From positions 1-64,000 of the forward strand of contig NZ_AXDW01000016.1 in assembly GCF_000474945.1 (NCBI RefSeq): a stretch of 64,000 bases of DNA, in the 5' to 3' direction. This DNA comes from Solimonas soli DSM 21787 (lineage in GTDB: Bacteria; Pseudomonadota; Gammaproteobacteria; Nevskiales; Nevskiaceae). A program made the position numbers and the translations under genes. The notes beneath the pieces were generated by a model. The model saw nothing but the letters and a program-made list of their open reading frames with translations. It was not told where the DNA came from and did no database searches. Position 1 is the stretch's first letter; every line of letters begins with the position of its first letter. Positions 8,529 through 18,691 of the stretch are shown one piece after another.

Positions 8529-9209
8529 TCAGAATTCGTTCTTGACGAGGCCGAGGCGCGTCGCCTCGAGCGCCGCCTCGGCGCGGCTTGAGATGTTGAG
8601 CTTGCGGTAGATGGCCTTGACGAAGCCGGCGGCGGTGTTGCGCGTGACGCCGAGCTGTTCGGCGACTTCGGCGAGGCGCAGGCCCTTGGCGATCAGCACC
8701 AGCGTCTCGCGCTCGCGCGTCGTCAGCTTCTGTTCGTCCGGCGCCGGACCGGCCGGCGCGAACATGCCGAGCAGGCGCCGCGCGATGGCCGGCGACAGCG
8801 GCGGCTCGCCGCGGTCGATCGCCTGCAGCGCGGCGACCAGGCGTTCCATGGGCTGGTCCTTGAGCAGATAGCCCTGGGCGCCGGCGCGCAGCGCCGGAAA
8901 CAGGTGGCGATCGTCGCCGTAGATCGTGGTGACGATGCAGTGGCAGTGCGGATGGCGCGCGTTGATCTGCGCGATGATGTCGATGCCCGAGCCGTCCGGC
9001 AGATCGAGATCGACGAGCGCGATGTCCGGCCGGCGCTGCAGCGCCGCGCGCGCGTCGGCGGCGGTCTCGGCCAGTTCGACGGCGATGCCGGGAAAGGCTT
9101 CGCGCAGCGCGCGCATCAGCCATTCCGCGGTCGGCGCCAGATCCTCGATGACCAAGCCTCGCTGTATCAAGGCGCTTCCTTGCGTTCTGGTGCCTGGGGG
9201 TTCGCGCAT
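8529..9209 (-). CDS. NarL/LuxR-type response regulator
   Basis: A 226-residue two-component regulator. The receiver domain spans about residues 17-140, with acidic residues E22-D23, phosphoacceptor D67 in ALVDLDLPDG and the conserved Lys in YLLKDQP. The C-terminal LuxR-type helix-turn-helix covers about 160-222 (LTTRERETLVLIAKG through FVKAIYRKLN). It is transcribed 27 bases after the histidine kinase gene and is almost certainly its partner. Target genes are unknown. An internal start near the receiver is possible because the first 15 residues are atypical. Confidence 0.9.
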   Translation of the reverse strand: MREPPGTRTQGSALIQRGLVIEDLAPTAEWLMRALREAFPGIAVELAETAADARAALQRRPDIALVDLDLPDGSGIDIIAQINARHPHCHCIVTTIYGDDRHLFPALRAGAQGYLLKDQPMERLVAALQAIDRGEPPLSPAIARRLLGMFAPAGPAPDEQKLTTRERETLVLIAKGLRLAEVAEQLGVTRNTAAGFVKAIYRKLNISSRAEAALEATRLGLVKNEF

Positions 9210-9236
9210 GAGTGTCAGCCAAGCCGGTGCGGCTTA

Positions 9237-11402
9237 TCAGCCCTGGATGGGGGGGCACGGAGCATCGAGCGGCACGCGCAGGCGCAATACGGCGCGACCG
9301 TCAGCGGCTTCGATGTGCAATTCGCCGCCGAGCTTCTGCGTGCGGCTGCGCATGCTACGCAGGCCATTGCCGCTGCGCCACTGCGAAAGCGGCCGGCAGC
9401 TGCCGTCGTTGGCGATGCTCAGCAGCAGGGCATCGTCGGCGGCGGCGAGGCGCACCTCGATCCGCGTCGGGTGGGCGTGGCGCAGGGCATTGCTCACCGC
9501 TTCGCGCAGCACCCGTGCCAGATGCAGTTGCTGCGACGCGTCGAGCCGCCAGCACGGCAGCGGCTCGGCCTCCTCCCAGCGCACCGCCACGCGCGCCGCC
9601 TCGCAGCGATCGTGCAATTCGGCGCGCCATTCGGCGAGCGCTTCGGCGAGCGGCTGCGGTTGCGCGCCGAGGCCGTGCACGATGAGGCGCAGGCTCGCCA
9701 GCGTTTCGCGGATCGCCTGCGCCTGCTCGGGCTCGGCGCGATGCAGCAGGGTCAGCAGACGCGCGCCGACGTCGTCGTGCAGATCGGCGGCGACGCGGTC
9801 GCGCTCGTGCTCGACGCTCTGCTCGACGGCGTCCTGATAGGCGACGACGCGCTCGAGGACGGCGCGCACCGCATCGGCCAGCTTCACGTCCTGGCGGTTG
9901 AACAGGCGATTGCCGTTTTGCGCCCAGCGCGCTTCCCAGGCCGGCCAGCGGCCGATGCCCGGCACCTGCAGCGCGCTGCCGTTGCCGCTGATGCACACCG
10001 CCGCCGGCGAGGTCTCCAGGGATTTCAGCTGCAGCGGCGCGAACAGGCGGCGCAGGGATTCCGGCAGCAGGTACTCGGCGGCCAGCGGCGCGTCGGCGAT
10101 GACCTCGCGCAGCAGCGCCGGGATGTTTTCCATGCGCAGTACGCCGAAGCGCTGGAAGAACTTCGAGGCGAGCCATTGCCGCAACGGGAAATAGATCCAG
10201 CCGGCGATGCCCAGCGCCAGCGCCAGCGCCGCCGGCTGACCGAGATCGAGCAGCGACACGAAGAGCAGATCGGCGCCGATCACGCTGGCGCCGCCGACGA
10301 CCAGGGCGACGGCGCGGAACCACCAGGTCTCGAGATCGAAGAGGCGGTAGCGCGCGATGCCGAGCGCCAGCCCGAGCGAGATCATCAGCATCATGCCGAA
10401 GCCGTAGGCCTGCAGCTCGCCGCTGTCGATGCCGGCCAGCGCCGGAATCAGCACCACGATCATGAAGCCGAAGGCGCCGACGAACCAGGACAGCAGGAAC
10501 CACTGCAGCGCGGCGCGACGCAGCGGATCGCCGCGCGTGGCGCGCCACTGCAGGGTGGCGAGGCCGCCGGCGACGATCACGCCGGTGAGGATCGAGCCCT
10601 GCACGCCGCGGTTGGCCAGCGGCAGGACCTGCAGCGCGTCGGCGAGCCAGATCAGCGCGTAGAGCGCCAGCAGCAGCCCGCCCCAGAGGTCGGAGCCGAG
10701 GCGGCGCGGGTAGTAGAACAGCACGGCGATGAAAGAGGCGGTGCAGAGCAGCGCGCCGCCGTGGTTGGCCTGCGACAGGCCACGGAACAGCGCCGCCGGC
10801 AGGGCCAGTTCGCGCGTCGTGTAGATTGCGGCGCTGCCGGCCATCACCAGCACGGCGAGGCCGGAGATCATCAGATACAGCGCCGCCGGCTGCTCGCGGC
10901 GGAAGGCCCAGATCGCCGCGCCGAGCAGCCAGCAGCCGGTCGCCGCGAACATCTGCAGCCAGAATTCGAAGGGCAGCCGCGCGACGGGCCGGTGCGCGGC
11001 CGGTGCCAGCGCCACGATCCGGCCGTCGGCCAGCAGCAATTGCAGGGAAGGCTGGGCGAGCAGCGTCGCCAGCTGCTGCTGCCGCGCCATGAACGCGTTG
11101 AAGTCCGCGTAGGCGGCGAAGCTGACGTCGGGTTCGATGGCAAGATCGTCGGCGCGCAGCGCCAGCGCCGCGTCGGCGTTGCGCAAGCCGAGCACGGCCT
11201 CGCCGACCCGCACGGCCTTCGCCGCCGGGCCATGTGCCGCATCGACGCGCGGCAGACCGTCGTCGCCCGCCTGCAGCTGCAAACCGAGATAAGGGCGTTG
11301 GTACGCCAGCACCACGCACAGGGCCACGGTCAGCGCCGCGAGCAGCAGCGCCAGCGAGAGGATCCGTGACGGAGGCAGCTGGACGCGCGGTTCGGCGGGC
11401 AT
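9237..11402 (-). CDS. Membrane sensor histidine kinase, NarX/LuxR-partner type
   Basis: A 721-residue inner-membrane kinase. A first transmembrane helix near residues 14-34 is followed by a sensor region of about 120 residues and then roughly seven to nine further hydrophobic segments (about 140-400). The kinase core is HisKA_3-like, with the phospho-accepting His in ADLHDDVGARLL, and the ATPase domain has REAVSNALRHA (N box) and SIANDG. The start MPAEPRVQL is at 11402. The integral-membrane sensor suggests that lipid, redox or envelope stress could be the signal, but this is a guess. Cotranscribed with the response regulator. Confidence 0.88.
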   Translation of the reverse strand: MPAEPRVQLPPSRILSLALLLAALTVALCVVLAYQRPYLGLQLQAGDDGLPRVDAAHGPAAKAVRVGEAVLGLRNADAALALRADDLAIEPDVSFAAYADFNAFMARQQQLATLLAQPSLQLLLADGRIVALAPAAHRPVARLPFEFWLQMFAATGCWLLGAAIWAFRREQPAALYLMISGLAVLVMAGSAAIYTTRELALPAALFRGLSQANHGGALLCTASFIAVLFYYPRRLGSDLWGGLLLALYALIWLADALQVLPLANRGVQGSILTGVIVAGGLATLQWRATRGDPLRRAALQWFLLSWFVGAFGFMIVVLIPALAGIDSGELQAYGFGMMLMISLGLALGIARYRLFDLETWWFRAVALVVGGASVIGADLLFVSLLDLGQPAALALALGIAGWIYFPLRQWLASKFFQRFGVLRMENIPALLREVIADAPLAAEYLLPESLRRLFAPLQLKSLETSPAAVCISGNGSALQVPGIGRWPAWEARWAQNGNRLFNRQDVKLADAVRAVLERVVAYQDAVEQSVEHERDRVAADLHDDVGARLLTLLHRAEPEQAQAIRETLASLRLIVHGLGAQPQPLAEALAEWRAELHDRCEAARVAVRWEEAEPLPCWRLDASQQLHLARVLREAVSNALRHAHPTRIEVRLAAADDALLLSIANDGSCRPLSQWRSGNGLRSMRSRTQKLGGELHIEAADGRAVLRLRVPLDAPCPPIQG

Positions 11403-11539
11403 GGCGACGACTTTACTGTGAACCCGTGCCGCGCGGGCAGCCCTTGCGGCCCCGCCCGACCGTCGGCGCCGCGGCCGTGCGGACGCCCCGCGCCGATGTC
11501 GCATAATGGCGGCATTGCCCTCCAGGAGTGCGGCTCGGT

Positions 11540-12205
11540 ATGGCCAATCGGTGCGCGATCGCGACAGCGGTGTTGCTGAGCCTGGCGCTGGGCGCGGCGC
11601 AGGCACAGACGGGCAAGCGCGTGCAGTGCTGGACCGACAGCAAGGGCCAGCGCGCCTGCGGCGACGCGGTGCCGCCGCAGTACGCGCAGCAGCAGCGTGA
11701 GCTGTTCGACGAGCAGGGACGCGTGCGGCAGGTCAGGCCGCGCGAGAAGACCGCGGCGGAAGTCGCCGCCGAGGAGAAGGCCGAACGCGAGAAGGCCGAG
11801 GCGGCGCTGCAGGCGCAGAAGCAGCGCGACTACGACCGCTTCCTGCTGGAGTCGTACGGCAGCGCCCGCGACATCGAACGCGCGCGCGACGAGCGCCTCA
11901 ACATGATCGACGGCCGCCGCAAGCTGATCGAGAAGCAGCTGGCCGACAACGACAAGGCCATCGCCCAGCAGCAGACGCGCATCGACAACGCCGGCAAGGA
12001 TGGCAAGAAGCCGCCGGCGCCGCTGCTGCAGAAGCTCGACGAGCTGAAGCAGACGCGCGCCGCCAACGAGAAATCGCTGGCCGAAATCAGCGACGAGAAG
12101 CAGAAGACGGCCGACCGGTACGGTGCCGATCTGGCGCGCTTCCGCCAGCTGAGCGGCGAGACGGCGAAAACGCCACCGCCGGCCGGCGCGCCGCCGAAAC
12201 CCTAG
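11540..12205 (+). CDS. Secreted DUF4124-type coiled-coil protein
   Basis: A 221-residue exported protein. A signal peptide covers about residues 1-22 (cleavage after AQA). Then comes a DUF4124-like segment in which VQCWTDSKGQRACGDAVPP resembles the usual YxWxDxxGxxxYSDxPP pattern. The rest is Glu/Lys/Arg-rich and predicted to form long coiled coils. The ATG at 11540 is preferred over an upstream GTG because it gives a clean signal peptide. A CATAAT -10-like element lies at 11502-11507. The stop overlaps that of the convergent dehydrogenase gene. Function unknown. Confidence 0.75.
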   Translation: MANRCAIATAVLLSLALGAAQAQTGKRVQCWTDSKGQRACGDAVPPQYAQQQRELFDEQGRVRQVRPREKTAAEVAAEEKAEREKAEAALQAQKQRDYDRFLLESYGSARDIERARDERLNMIDGRRKLIEKQLADNDKAIAQQQTRIDNAGKDGKKPPAPLLQKLDELKQTRAANEKSLAEISDEKQKTADRYGADLARFRQLSGETAKTPPPAGAPPKP

Positions 12206-13080
12206 CCCGTCGCCGCGGCGCGGCGCGCCGCGACTTCGGCGAGCGCCGCCCAGTCGCGGTCGCCGTCGCCGTGTGCCATCGCCTCCAGCAGGTTGTCGCG
12301 CAGCAGGCTGGCGAGCGGCAGCGGCACGTTGCCGGCATCGCCCGCTGCCAGCGCGAGGCGCACGTCCTTGAGGCCGAGCCTCAGCTTGAAGCCGGCCGGC
12401 TCGTAGCGCCGCTCGGCGATCTGCGCGCCGTAGTTGCGGTAGACCGGCGCCGTGAACAGCGTGCCGGTGAGAATCTCGAGGAATTCGGTGGCGCCGACGC
12501 CGTAGGCCCGCGTCAGCGTCGTCGCCTCGGCCATGGTCTCGATCGCCGCGGCGATCATGAAATTGCCGGCGATCTTCACCGCGTTGGCGCGCACCGCGTC
12601 GTCGCCGAGCCACCAGGTCTGCTGGCCGATCGCCTCGAACAGCGGCCGCAGCGCGTCGAACGCGGCGCGCGGTCCGGCCGCGACGATGTTGAGCTGGCCG
12701 GCCGCCGCCACGTTGGGGCGGCCGAACACCGGCGCCGAGACGTAGCCGAGGCCGCGCGCCGCGTGCAGGCGCGCCAGTTCGGCGGCGAAGGCGGTGGAGA
12801 TCGTCGCCAGATTGGCGTGGACCAGGCCCGGCGCCGCGGCATCGAGCGCGCCGCCGTCGAGCAGCGTCTCGCGCAGGGCGAGGTCGTCGGCCAGCATCGA
12901 CAGCAGGACCTTGCCCTGCAGCGCGTCCCGCGGCGCCGCCCCGGCCCGCGCGCCGAGCGCGACCAGCGCCTGCAGCGGCGCCTGCGAGCGGTTCCACACC
13001 GTGACGCGATGGCCGGCCGCGAGCAGATTGGCGGCGATGCCGCGGCCCATGCTGCCGAGTCCGATGAAACCCACGTCCAT
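12202..13080 (-). CDS. 3-hydroxyisobutyrate dehydrogenase-family NAD(P)-dependent oxidoreductase
   Basis: A 292-residue beta-hydroxyacid dehydrogenase. The Rossmann start GFIGLGSMGRGIAANLLAAG is the family signature, followed by the NRS and the VNLATIS-like region (HANLATISTA). The catalytic lysine is in NAVKIAGNFM. The family includes 3-hydroxyisobutyrate, tartronate-semialdehyde and succinic-semialdehyde-related reductases, and the substrate cannot be assigned here. It follows argB on the same strand with a 44-base gap. Confidence 0.88.
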   Translation of the reverse strand: MDVGFIGLGSMGRGIAANLLAAGHRVTVWNRSQAPLQALVALGARAGAAPRDALQGKVLLSMLADDLALRETLLDGGALDAAAPGLVHANLATISTAFAAELARLHAARGLGYVSAPVFGRPNVAAAGQLNIVAAGPRAAFDALRPLFEAIGQQTWWLGDDAVRANAVKIAGNFMIAAAIETMAEATTLTRAYGVGATEFLEILTGTLFTAPVYRNYGAQIAERRYEPAGFKLRLGLKDVRLALAAGDAGNVPLPLASLLRDNLLEAMAHGDGDRDWAALAEVAARRAAATG

Positions 13081-13124
13081 GATCGTCTCTCCGTGGTGCG
13101 GGACGATCCGGCCGCGCGGCCGGA

Positions 13125-14000
<876 letters not shown>

Positions 14001-14459
14001 TCAGTGCTTGCCGGTCGAGCCGAACCCGCCGGCGCCGCGCGGGCTGGCGGCGAAATCGTCGACGATCTCGAATGCCGCCTGCACGACCGGCACGAAGACG
14101 AGCTGCGCGATGCGCTCGCCGGGATGGATCGTGAACGCGGCCTGGCCGCGGTTCCAGCACGACACCATCAGCTCGCCCTGATAGTCCGAGTCGATGAGGC
14201 CGACGAGATTGCCGAGCACGATGCCGTTCTTGTGGCCGAGCCCGGAGCGCGGCAGGATCACCGCGGCGAGATTCGCATCGCCGATGTGGATGGCGAGGCC
14301 GGTCTTGATCAGCGTCGTCGCGCCCGGTTCGAGCGTCAGCGGCGCGTCGAGCAGGGCACGCAGGTCGAGGCCCGCGGCGCCGTCGGTCGCATAGGCCGGC
14401 AGCGGCAGCTCCTTGCCGAGGCGCGCATCGAGAATCTTGAGCTGGATCTTCTGTTTCAT
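14001..14459 (-). CDS. dut: dUTP diphosphatase (dUTPase)
   Basis: Hydrolyses dUTP to dUMP and pyrophosphate, preventing uracil incorporation into DNA. All five motifs of the trimeric enzyme are present in 152 residues: [38 protein letters not shown] and the C-terminal [10 protein letters not shown]. The ATG at 14457-14459 gives the normal start [11 protein letters not shown] palindromic repeat separates it from coaBC. Confidence 0.96.
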   Translation of the reverse strand: MKQKIQLKILDARLGKELPLPAYATDGAAGLDLRALLDAPLTLEPGATTLIKTGLAIHIGDANLAAVILPRSGLGHKNGIVLGNLVGLIDSDYQGELMVSCWNRGQAAFTIHPGERIAQLVFVPVVQAAFEIVDDFAASPRGAGGFGSTGKH

Positions 14460-14473
14460 GTCTTCACGAAGCT

Positions 14474-14514
14474 CCCTCTCCCCGGCCACGGGGGAGAGGG
14501 TTGGGGTGAGGGGG
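14474..14514. repeat. CCCTCTCCC-type palindromic repeat between dut and coaBC
   Basis: CCCTCTCCCC at 14474-14483 pairs perfectly with GGGGAGAGGG at 14491-14500 over a seven-base loop, followed by TTGGGGTGAGGGGG. It is the same kind of palindrome as those at 43140-43267 in this window. It sits inside the coaBC-dut transcript and may form an RNA hairpin there. It is a member of a dispersed intergenic repeat type rather than a T-tract terminator. Confidence 0.7.
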
Positions 14515-14517
14515 TGA

Positions 14518-15741
14518 TCAGGTGACGCGCCTTGCGTAACGCTCCGCGATCAGCGCCGCGAGCTCGCGCGCGATCTCGGCCTTGTTCGCGCGCGGCAGCT
14601 CGCGGCCGCCGCCGTTCCAGTACACGGACAGCGCGTTGTCGTCGCGGTCGAAGGCGCGGCCGCGGCCGACCCAGTTGGCGGCGATCAGGTCGAGCTTCTT
14701 GCGCGCGAGCTTGCCGCGCGCGTGTTCCTCGAGCTTCTCGGTCTCGGCGGCGAAACCGACGACGAACAGCCGCGCGTCACGCTCGCGTACCGTGCTGATG
14801 ACGTCCGGGTTGCGGCTCAGCGTCAGCGCCATGGTCGCGTCCTTCTTCTTGATCTTTTCGTCGGCGACCTGCTCGACGCGATAGTCGGCGACCGCGGCGG
14901 CGCCGACGAAGATCTGCGCGTCGGCGCTTTCGCGCAGCGCGGCGTCGAGCAGCTCCTGCGCGCTTTCGATATCGACGCGACGCACGCCGGACGGCGTCGA
15001 CAGGCTCGTCGGCCCGCTGAGCAGGGCGACGTCGGCACCGAGCGCGCGCAGCGCGCCGGCGAGCGCATAGCCCATCTTGCCGGACGAGCGATTGCTGATG
15101 AAGCGCACCGGATCGATCGCTTCGCGCGTCGGGCCGGCGGTGACGACCGCCTTCACGCCGGCGAGCGGACCCTGGCTGAAGCGCTGCGCGATGGCCTCGC
15201 GGATCTGCAGCGGCTCGCTCATGCGGCCGTCGCCGATCTCGCCGCAGGCCTGGAAGCCGCTGCCGGGACCGATCAGCTGCACGCCGCGCGCGACCAGCGT
15301 CGCCACATTGGCCTGCGTCGCCGGATTCCCCCACATCAGGCGGTTCATCGCCGGCGCGAGCACGATCGGCTTGTCGGTGGCCAGGGCCAGCGTGCTCAGC
15401 AGGTCGTCGGCGAGGCCGAGCGCGAGCTTGGCGATGACGTCGGCGGACGCCGGCGCCACCAGGATCAGATCCGGCCAGCGCGCCAGTTCGATGTGGCCCA
15501 TCGCCGCCTCGGCGGCCGGGTCGAGCAGCGAAGTCCGCACCGGCCGGCCCGACAGCGCCTGGAAGGTCAGCGGCGTGACGAACTCCTGCGCGCCGGCCGT
15601 CATCACCACCTGCACCTCGGCACCGGCTTCCATCAGGCGGCGCGTCAGATCGGCCGCCTTGTAGGCGGCGATGCCGCCGGTCACGGCCAGCAGGATGCGC
15701 CGATCTGCGAGATTCGGCACGGACGGTTGCGGTGTGCTCAT
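14518..15741 (-). CDS. coaBC: Bifunctional phosphopantothenoylcysteine decarboxylase / phosphopantothenate-cysteine ligase
   Basis: Makes 4'-phosphopantetheine in coenzyme A synthesis. The N-terminal flavin-dependent CoaC half (about residues 1-190) shows [23 protein letters not shown] and the active-site loop [10 protein letters not shown]. The C-terminal CoaB half shows [20 protein letters not shown] and [11 protein letters not shown]. At 407 residues the length is normal. It is divergent from radC with 36 bases between starts, and it leads into dut and argB. Confidence 0.96.
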   Translation of the reverse strand: MSTPQPSVPNLADRRILLAVTGGIAAYKAADLTRRLMEAGAEVQVVMTAGAQEFVTPLTFQALSGRPVRTSLLDPAAEAAMGHIELARWPDLILVAPASADVIAKLALGLADDLLSTLALATDKPIVLAPAMNRLMWGNPATQANVATLVARGVQLIGPGSGFQACGEIGDGRMSEPLQIREAIAQRFSQGPLAGVKAVVTAGPTREAIDPVRFISNRSSGKMGYALAGALRALGADVALLSGPTSLSTPSGVRRVDIESAQELLDAALRESADAQIFVGAAAVADYRVEQVADEKIKKKDATMALTLSRNPDVISTVRERDARLFVVGFAAETEKLEEHARGKLARKKLDLIAANWVGRGRAFDRDDNALSVYWNGGGRELPRANKAEIARELAALIAERYARRVT

Positions 15742-15777
15742 TGCAGCATTCTAGCGGGCTTGCAGGGGAGCATAGGG

Positions 15778-16452
15778 ATGGCGATCCGTGACTGGCCGGC
15801 CGAACAGAGGCCGCGCGAGAAACTGCTGGCGGGCGGCGCGGCGTCGCTGTCCGACGCCGAACTGCTGGCGATCTTCCTGCGCACCGGGGTCGCCGGCAAA
15901 AGCGCCGTCGAACTGGCGCACGAGCTGATCGCCGCTTTCGGCGGCCTGCGCGCGCTGCTGCGCGCCGATCTCGCCAGCTTTTCCGCCGGCAAGGGACTCG
16001 GCGCGGCGAAGTACGCGCAGCTGCAGGCGGTGCTCGAACTGGCGCGCCGTCATCTCGCCGAAGAACTGCAGCACGGCGAGGCGCTGACCGATCCCGCGGC
16101 CGCCGGCCGCTTCCTGCGCGCGCGCCTGTGCGATCTCGACCATGAGGTGTTCGCCGCGCTGTTCCTCGATGCCCAGCATCGCGTGCTCGCCTTCGAGGTG
16201 CTGGCGCGCGGCACGATCGACGGCGCCGCCGTCTATCCGCGCGAGGTCGTCAAGGCGGCGCTGCGGCATCGCGCCGCGGCCCTGATCTTCGCGCACAACC
16301 ACCCGAGCGGCGCCGTCGAGCCGAGCGCCGCGGATCGCGCGCTGACCGAACGGCTGCGCCAGGCGCTGGCGACGGTGGACGTGCGCGTGCTCGATCACCT
16401 GGTGATCGGCGAGGGGACGCCGGCGAGCTTCGCGGCGCGCGGCTGGCTGTGA
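15778..16452 (+). CDS. radC: RadC/YicR JAMM-domain protein (UPF0758)
   Basis: A 224-residue protein with a helix-hairpin-helix-like N-terminal part ([18 protein letters not shown]) and a C-terminal JAMM metalloprotease-like domain whose zinc motif reads AHNHPSG. The role once assigned to RadC in DNA repair is not supported by later work, so its function should be regarded as unknown. Start [17 protein letters not shown] is the family standard. It converges on the TetR-like gene with three bases between stops. Confidence 0.93.
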   Translation: MAIRDWPAEQRPREKLLAGGAASLSDAELLAIFLRTGVAGKSAVELAHELIAAFGGLRALLRADLASFSAGKGLGAAKYAQLQAVLELARRHLAEELQHGEALTDPAAAGRFLRARLCDLDHEVFAALFLDAQHRVLAFEVLARGTIDGAAVYPREVVKAALRHRAAALIFAHNHPSGAVEPSAADRALTERLRQALATVDVRVLDHLVIGEGTPASFAARGWL

Positions 16453-16455
16453 GCT

Positions 16456-17025
16456 TCAGGCGGCGCTGAGCGCCTGCCGCGTCGTCGCGCCGCAGGCCTG
16501 ATCGAGGAAATGCCAGAGCGCGTGACGATAGACCGGCCGGCGTTCGCCGGCGCGCAGTTCGACGCCAGCCACCTCGTTGAGCATCGCCAGGTAGAGGCGG
16601 CTGAGGGCGTCGGCCTGCGCGCAGTGTGCCGCGCGCAGTTCGCCGCCCAGCAGCAGTCCGTAGTTGACGATCTGCTGGCGCGCCGGCTGGCGCACGGCGG
16701 AATGCGCGCGCGCGGCCAGCAGCCAGCGCAGCACGCCGGCGCTTTCCAGGCAATACGCCAGGTAGCTTTCGCTGGCGAGCTTGATGCGCAGCGCGCCCGG
16801 CGCGGTGCCCGCCGTCATCTTCAGCATGCGTGTGCGCAAGCCGTCGAAGAACTGCAGCTGGAGCGCCTCGAAATAGCGCGACAGTTCGCCGAACACGGCC
16901 TTGAATTCGTGGCGACCGACGCCGGCGGCGCTGCACAGGCGGGCGATCGACAGCTCGTCATGGTCGACCTGGGCGGCCAGCGCTACGGCCGCGGCGAGCA
17001 GCTTGTCGCGCGCCGGCGCGTTCAT
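16456..17025 (-). CDS. TetR-like transcriptional regulator (second of a pair)
   Basis: A 189-residue protein with a TetR-like N-terminal helix-turn-helix. The order is KLLAAAVALAAQ, then the recognition region IARLCSAAGVGRHEFKAVFG, followed by an all-helical ligand-binding part. The helix-turn-helix is less canonical than in most TetR proteins. Its ATG overlaps the stop of the preceding TetR-like gene by ATGA, so the two are translated together. The targets are unknown. Confidence 0.65.
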   Translation of the reverse strand: MNAPARDKLLAAAVALAAQVDHDELSIARLCSAAGVGRHEFKAVFGELSRYFEALQLQFFDGLRTRMLKMTAGTAPGALRIKLASESYLAYCLESAGVLRWLLAARAHSAVRQPARQQIVNYGLLLGGELRAAHCAQADALSRLYLAMLNEVAGVELRAGERRPVYRHALWHFLDQACGATTRQALSAA

Positions 17026-17564
17026 GCCATGCCCGCCGTGAAGTAGGCGATCAGCGTGTCGCGCATGGCCGGCAGCTTGCGGCCTGCCTCGCTTTCGGCC
17101 ACCGCCGTTTCGATCAGCGCCGCCGTGCACAGCCGCGCCGCGACCGCGGGATCCGGCCAGTTCGCGGATTTCAATTCCAGCTGCAGCATGAGATTGAAGC
17201 CCTTGACGCGCTGGCGGATCAGCTGCGATCCCTGCGGGTGGAAGCGGAGATGCCGGGCGAGCGCACGCAGACCCGGCCGGTCGAGCAGCGCCTGCAGGTA
17301 GGTTTCGAGCGCCAGTTGCAGGCGGCCGGGACCGGAGGGCATGTTGAGCGTCAGCTTGGTGACGAGGTCGCGGACTTCGTCGTACATCTGGGCAAGCAGC
17401 TCGCAGAGCAGCAGGTTGAAGTCCGCGTAATGACGCCCGATGGCCGACGGCGGCAGCTGCGCGTCGGCCGCCACCGCGGCGGCATCGAAATCGGCGCCGC
17501 GCCGATCGGCGAGACGCCGCGCCGCGCCGAGGATTTTCTGTTTCTGGATGGCCACGTCGGACAT
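17022..17564 (-). CDS. TetR-like transcriptional regulator (first of a pair)
   Basis: A 180-residue helical protein starting [20 protein letters not shown], with a TetR-type DNA-binding region ([20 protein letters not shown]) where a Tyr-x-x-Phe segment occupies the usual YYHF position. The remainder is helical ([21 protein letters not shown]). It overlaps the following TetR-like gene by four bases. The two proteins are similar in length and layout, so they may be old duplicates that act as a heterodimer; this is an inference. Confidence 0.65.
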   Translation of the reverse strand: MSDVAIQKQKILGAARRLADRRGADFDAAAVAADAQLPPSAIGRHYADFNLLLCELLAQMYDEVRDLVTKLTLNMPSGPGRLQLALETYLQALLDRPGLRALARHLRFHPQGSQLIRQRVKGFNLMLQLELKSANWPDPAVAARLCTAALIETAVAESEAGRKLPAMRDTLIAYFTAGMA

Positions 17565-17704
17565 GCCGCGCAGTATCGGAGTGCGGCCATCGTGCGTCTT
17601 TGCGCCGCGTCACGCTACGGCCCGAATCGGGCATGAGGCGGCGGTCGCGGCTTGCGGCCCGCCGGCTGGCCCGGCGGTATTTGCAGGGCGGGGCCGGCAG
17701 CCTC

Positions 17705-17733
17705 TTGCCCTGGCCGTGCGTCGCTGGCACAAT
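17705..17733 (+). promoter_or_regulatory. Probable sigma70 promoter of rpmBG
   Basis: TTGCCC at 17705-17710 and CACAAT at 17728-17733 are separated by exactly 17 bases. Transcription would start near 17740, about 60 bases before rpmB. The region lies between the divergent TetR-like gene and rpmB. Assignment rests on spacing and consensus similarity. Confidence 0.5.
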
Positions 17734-17802
17734 TGCGCCCCTTTTCGTGGCCCCATTGCGTCGATGGTGGTTGCGCCGCACTTTCCCCAAGGGTTTCGTG
17801 TC

Positions 17803-18039
17803 ATGTCGAAAGTCTGTCAGGTCACCGGCAAGCGGCCGATGGTGGGTAACACCGTCTCGCACGCCAACAACAAGCGCCGTCGCCGTTTCGAGCCGAATCT
17901 GCACACGCATCGCTTCTGGCTGGAATCGGAGAAGCGTTTCGTTTCGCTGCGCGTCTCGTCGCAGGGCATGCGCATCATCGACAAGAAGGGCGTCGACACC
18001 GTCGTCGCCGAGCTGCGTGCGCGCGGCGAAAAGGTCTGA
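17803..18039 (+). CDS. rpmB: 50S ribosomal protein L28
   Basis: A 78-residue basic ribosomal protein of the large subunit. [22 protein letters not shown] and the following [10 protein letters not shown] are diagnostic of proteobacterial L28. It is followed 19 bases later by rpmG, the usual rpmBG operon. Confidence 0.98.
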   Translation: MSKVCQVTGKRPMVGNTVSHANNKRRRRFEPNLHTHRFWLESEKRFVSLRVSSQGMRIIDKKGVDTVVAELRARGEKV

Positions 18040-18058
18040 ACGGACCGGGAGCTGAGCA

Positions 18059-18229
18059 ATGGCCAAGAAGAAGGACGTTGAGAAGATCAAGCTGGTGTCG
18101 ACCGCCGACACCGGCTATTTCTATACGACGACGAAGAACCGCAAGAACACGCCGGACAAGTTCGAGTTCAAGAAGTACGATCCGGTGGCGCGCAAGCACG
18201 TCGCGTTCAAGGAAGCCAAGATCAAGTAA
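18059..18229 (+). CDS. rpmG: 50S ribosomal protein L33
   Basis: A 56-residue protein beginning [19 protein letters not shown] and ending VAFKEAKIK. It lacks the paired CxxC zinc ligands, so it is the zinc-independent (C-minus) form, as is usual for proteobacteria. A GGGAGC ribosome-binding site lies before the ATG at 18059. It closes the rpmBG operon and is followed by an intrinsic terminator. Confidence 0.97.
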   Translation: MAKKKDVEKIKLVSTADTGYFYTTTKNRKNTPDKFEFKKYDPVARKHVAFKEAKIK

Positions 18230-18251
18230 GCCGCGCCGGCTGCTGATCATG

Positions 18252-18281
18252 CAACGCCGCCTTCGGGCGGCGTTGTCGTTT
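18252..18281 (+). terminator. Intrinsic terminator of rpmBG
   Basis: CAACGCCGCC (18252-18261) pairs perfectly with GGCGGCGTTG (18266-18275) around a TTCG tetraloop, followed by TCGTTT. It lies 22 bases after the rpmG stop. Confidence 0.85.
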
Positions 18282-18302
18282 GCGGCGCCCGCCTTGCGCG
18301 CA

Positions 18303-18330
18303 AAAAGAAAGCCGGGCGAAGCCCGGCTTT
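18303..18330 (-). terminator. Intrinsic terminator of the downstream minus-strand gene
   Basis: AAAGCCGGGC (18308-18317) pairs with GCCCGGCTTT (18321-18330) around a GAA loop. On the minus strand the hairpin is followed by TTTCTTTTTG, a good U tract. It therefore ends the secreted-protein transcript at 18350-18691; it could also act weakly on rpmBG readthrough. Confidence 0.8.
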
Positions 18331-18349
18331 CCTGTGCGTCGCGCGACGC

Positions 18350-18691
18350 TCAGTGATGGTGGTGGCCGTCGTGGCGACCGTCGCGATAGCCCTCGCGGTA
18401 GGCGCGCGACGGGCCGCCGTAGTAGCGGCGACCATGGTCGACATAGACGACACGACGCTCGTAATAGGCCGGGCCGTAGCCGTAGTAGCCCGGACCATAG
18501 ACGACCACCGGGCGCGGCGGCGGGGGCGGCGCATAGTAGACCGGTGCCGGCGCGACATAGACCGGCGCCGGAACGCCGAGGCCGATGCTCAGCGACACGT
18601 CGGTGTGGGCTGCGGCGGGCAGGGGCGCCAGTGCGGCCACCAGCAGGCCGGCAGCGGCGAGAGTCGTCAAGGTCTTGGTGCGGCTGTTCAT
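18350..18691 (-). CDS. Exported Pro/Tyr/Gly/His-rich small protein
   Basis: A 113-residue protein with a clear signal peptide (about residues 1-28, cleavage after AAA). The mature part is low complexity: repeated VYVAPAPVYYAPPPPP-like stretches, then GPGYYGYGPAYY, then a charged REGYRDGRHDGHHHH tail. Similar short secreted proteins are common in proteobacteria and have no assigned function. The His tail could bind metal, which is speculation. It has its own terminator downstream. Confidence 0.75.
   Translation of the reverse strand: MNSRTKTLTTLAAAGLLVAALAPLPAAAHTDVSLSIGLGVPAPVYVAPAPVYYAPPPPPRPVVVYGPGYYGYGPAYYERRVVYVDHGRRYYGGPSRAYREGYRDGRHDGHHHH

Noticed and set aside
8904..11369. 821-codon open frame on the plus strand opposite the histidine kinase gene
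   Set aside because: Translation is Arg/Ala/Gln/Gly-rich without family motifs, and the opposite strand encodes a clear histidine kinase. Such antiparallel frames are common in GC-rich DNA.
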